Made by a program: the position numbers and the translations under genes. Under the pieces are notes generated by a model. It was not told where the DNA came from and did no database searches. It worked only from the letters and a program-made list of their open reading frames with translations. Shown here piece after piece: positions 62,501-64,000 of a stretch of 64,000 nt of DNA. Source of the stretch: Pollutibacter soli (lineage in GTDB: Bacteria > Bacteroidota > Bacteroidia > Chitinophagales > Chitinophagaceae); the NCBI GenBank assembly GCA_029269725.1, contig JARJHS010000005.1, forward strand, positions 62,001 through 126,000. Direction: 5' to 3'. Each line of letters begins with the position of its first letter. Within the stretch, counting starts at the first letter, position 1.

Positions 62501-62860
62501 TTGAAAACACAATCGACCAACAATTGATTTTACTTATAATTTTTGTCGCCTATACCGCGGGCATCCGATAATAACATGAGCCAACTTAAAACCCAATAAC
62601 CTGTTTCTTAAAATTGAATTAAACCATGCGCGGAATTCCAGGGGTGTAAGATTCGTTTTCGATTTGAAAAGTTTATGGATTGAAAACACAATCGACGACC
62701 CATTGATTTTACTTATAATTTTTGTCAACTATACCGCGGGCATCCGGTAATAACATTAGCTAACTTAAAACCTAATAACCTATTTCTTAAAATTTAATTA
62801 AACGATGCGCGGAATTCCAGGGGTGTAAGATTCGTTTTCGATTTGAAAAGTTTATTGAAT
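62501..62860. repeat. 178-bp tandem duplication covering the 3' end of the AraC gene
   Basis: Copy 1 (62679-62860) contains the last ~22 codons of the AraC gene and its downstream flank. Copy 2 (62501-62678) repeats both at ~88% identity by eye, offset by 178 bp. In copy 2 the frame again reads HKLFKSKTNLTPLEFRAWF but lacks the stop, running on to 62534. Confidence 0.85.
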
Positions 62861-63708
62861 GATTGGGGATGTTCGAATCCGAGTTCATAAGCGATCTCGC
62901 TCACTGTTAATGCTGTGGTTGACAATTTCTCCTTCGCTTTTTCGATGAGTTTGCTGTGGATATGTTGTTGGGCGGTTTGACCAGTGAGGATTTTCAGCAG
63001 ACTGCTCAGGTATCCTGTAGAAACATGCAAAGAGTCAGCAAGCCATTGAACTGTGGGCAGACCTTTCAGGATTTTATCGCTGTTGAAATAATCGGAGAGG
63101 ACTTTTTCAAGACGATCAAGTACCTGGTGACTGGTTATTTTACGCGTGATAAACTGGCGCTGATAAAACCGATCTGCATAATTCAAAAGAGTTTCAAGCT
63201 GGGCGATGATGATGCTCTGGCTGAATTTGTCGATATTCGTATGATACTCCTGGCGGATATTGTTGATGATATTATTGATGATCACTTCTTCTTTCTCGGA
63301 TAAGAACAATGCTTCATTGACTGAATAGTTGAAGTATTCATATTTTTTGATGTTCTGCGCGAGTGCCGTGTTCCAGAGGAAATCAGGATGAATCAGTAAA
63401 ATCCATCCCGACCTGTCTTCTTTTGTATCGGGGTTGTGTTCAACTCTTAACACTTGTCCAGGTGCCATGAAATACATCACGCCTTCATCAAAATCATATT
63501 GCTGCTGTCCGTAGAACATTTTTCCAACTCCACGTTTGATCGAAATAGAATAATATTCACTGATCACACTGATTGAATTGCCTGGTTCAGGCATCTTTGT
63601 TTTTGCATAATCAATCACACTGATCAATGGATGTTCCGGCGGCGGCAATTCCCTGAAACGATGATATTCGCTGATGGATTTCACCCTGATCTGTTTGTGC
63701 TTTGCCAT
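62794..63708 (-). CDS. AraC family transcriptional regulator
   Basis: A 304-residue protein. The N-terminal ~170 residues form a cupin-like sensor (KMFYGQQQYDFDEGVMYFMA, PGQVLRVEHNPDT). The AraC domain shows QWLADSLHVSTGYLSSLLKI and TVSEIAYELGFEHPQSFNKL, ending KTNLTPLEFRASFN. Start ATG 63708 lies 4 nt from a -7 box, so the message is probably leaderless. It is upstream of the alpha/beta hydrolase and NmrA genes on the same strand, which may be its targets. Its 3' end is duplicated downstream. Confidence 0.92.
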   Translation of the reverse strand: MAKHKQIRVKSISEYHRFRELPPPEHPLISVIDYAKTKMPEPGNSISVISEYYSISIKRGVGKMFYGQQQYDFDEGVMYFMAPGQVLRVEHNPDTKEDRSGWILLIHPDFLWNTALAQNIKKYEYFNYSVNEALFLSEKEEVIINNIINNIRQEYHTNIDKFSQSIIIAQLETLLNYADRFYQRQFITRKITSHQVLDRLEKVLSDYFNSDKILKGLPTVQWLADSLHVSTGYLSSLLKILTGQTAQQHIHSKLIEKAKEKLSTTALTVSEIAYELGFEHPQSFNKLFKSKTNLTPLEFRASFN

Positions 63709-63712
63709 ATTT

Positions 63713-63720
63713 CAAAATTA
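63713..63720 (-). promoter_or_regulatory. -7 promoter box of the AraC gene
   Basis: TAATTTTG on the minus strand matches TAnnTTTG exactly and ends 4 nt before the ATG, leaving no room for a ribosome binding site. A TTG sits 23 bp upstream, a little far for -33. Confidence 0.5.
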
Positions 63721-63916
63721 AGAAGGACACGATGATTTTCTGACAATACCATTTTCAGGTGCTTTCTGACGGGGGATCAGCGAATGACCTCATTTCTGGC
63801 CGGTCTTTTTCTCTTTTATTTTTGATGATTTACACTTTGAACCGCCGTGTTTTCATGCGATATTTTTATTGTTTGGTACTTGTATTATTCCCGGCCACCG
63901 GCGGTTACTGGTGGAC

Positions 63917-63934
63917 GATAGTTAGCCAACTATC
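63917..63934. repeat. GATAGTTAGCCAACTATC palindrome at window end
   Basis: GATAGTT (63917-63923) pairs with AACTATC (63928-63934) around AGCC, inside a GC-rich stretch with GCCGGC words (63895-63960). The GTTAGC core recurs at 1787-1802 and near 7777. The rest of 63721-64000 shows no gene. Confidence 0.55.
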
Positions 63935-64000
63935 CGCCGGCTCGCGGATGGCCGACGGCAGGTGATACAGCGGGATCCCTGGATAAACAGCTGTTGTCAT

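Overview
The window looks like chromosomal DNA of a Bacteroidota, most likely a Chitinophagales/Chitinophagaceae-type bacterium; genus cannot be read from it. Signs for this are promoter -7 boxes of the form TAnnTTTG just upstream of several starts, few Shine-Dalgarno sites with A-rich start regions instead, many secreted or lipoprotein genes, LytS/LytTR signalling, a two-domain tricorn-type S41 protease, MtaB, and intergenic spaces packed with short palindromic repeats. No rRNA, tRNA, complete insertion sequence, phage gene or classical CRISPR array was recognised.

Layout. 1-10 kb: an edge-truncated calcineurin-like phosphoesterase, a tricorn-like protease, an alpha/beta hydrolase, a YqaE-type membrane peptide, a GNAT acetyltransferase and an ABC-F ATPase whose leader has the build of an attenuator (uORF plus a stem that buries the start codon). 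10-16 kb: a lipoprotein and a three-gene minus-strand operon (M48 protease, stand-alone MetH homocysteine domain, Gfo/Idh oxidoreductase). 16-26 kb: housekeeping genes, namely mtaB, a DUF4258-PlsC-priA operon and murB. 27-30 kb: a gene-poor block made of a ~570-bp tandem repeat and many copies of a hairpin element with core GTTGGTGTT. 30-38 kb: small regulatory and detoxification-type genes (VOC, DUF6157, DinB, Crp, three AraC-type regulators in the whole window, PhyH dioxygenase, SnoaL, Dabb). 38-48 kb: ppsA, a class C beta-lactamase-like hydrolase, two broken genes, a UvrD-like helicase and a HEAT-like protein. 48-54 kb: a vanadium haloperoxidase/PAP2-type enzyme, a LytS/LytTR pair, a class IV aminotransferase and a DUF885 peptidase. 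54-60 kb: an MBL-fold hydrolase, a CHAT protease and a caspase-family protease in one probable operon, plus a zincin and an NTF2-like protein. 60-64 kb: exported Bcp peroxiredoxin, NmrA-like protein, alpha/beta hydrolase and an AraC regulator with a duplicated 3' end.

The best candidates for new biology are the adjacent caspase-like and CHAT genes under one good promoter (57742-55724), the ABC-F attenuator (7713-7829), and the hairpin family with conserved arms and variable interiors. Two genes (41872-42721 and 46480-46870) are broken by frameshifts while their neighbours are intact.
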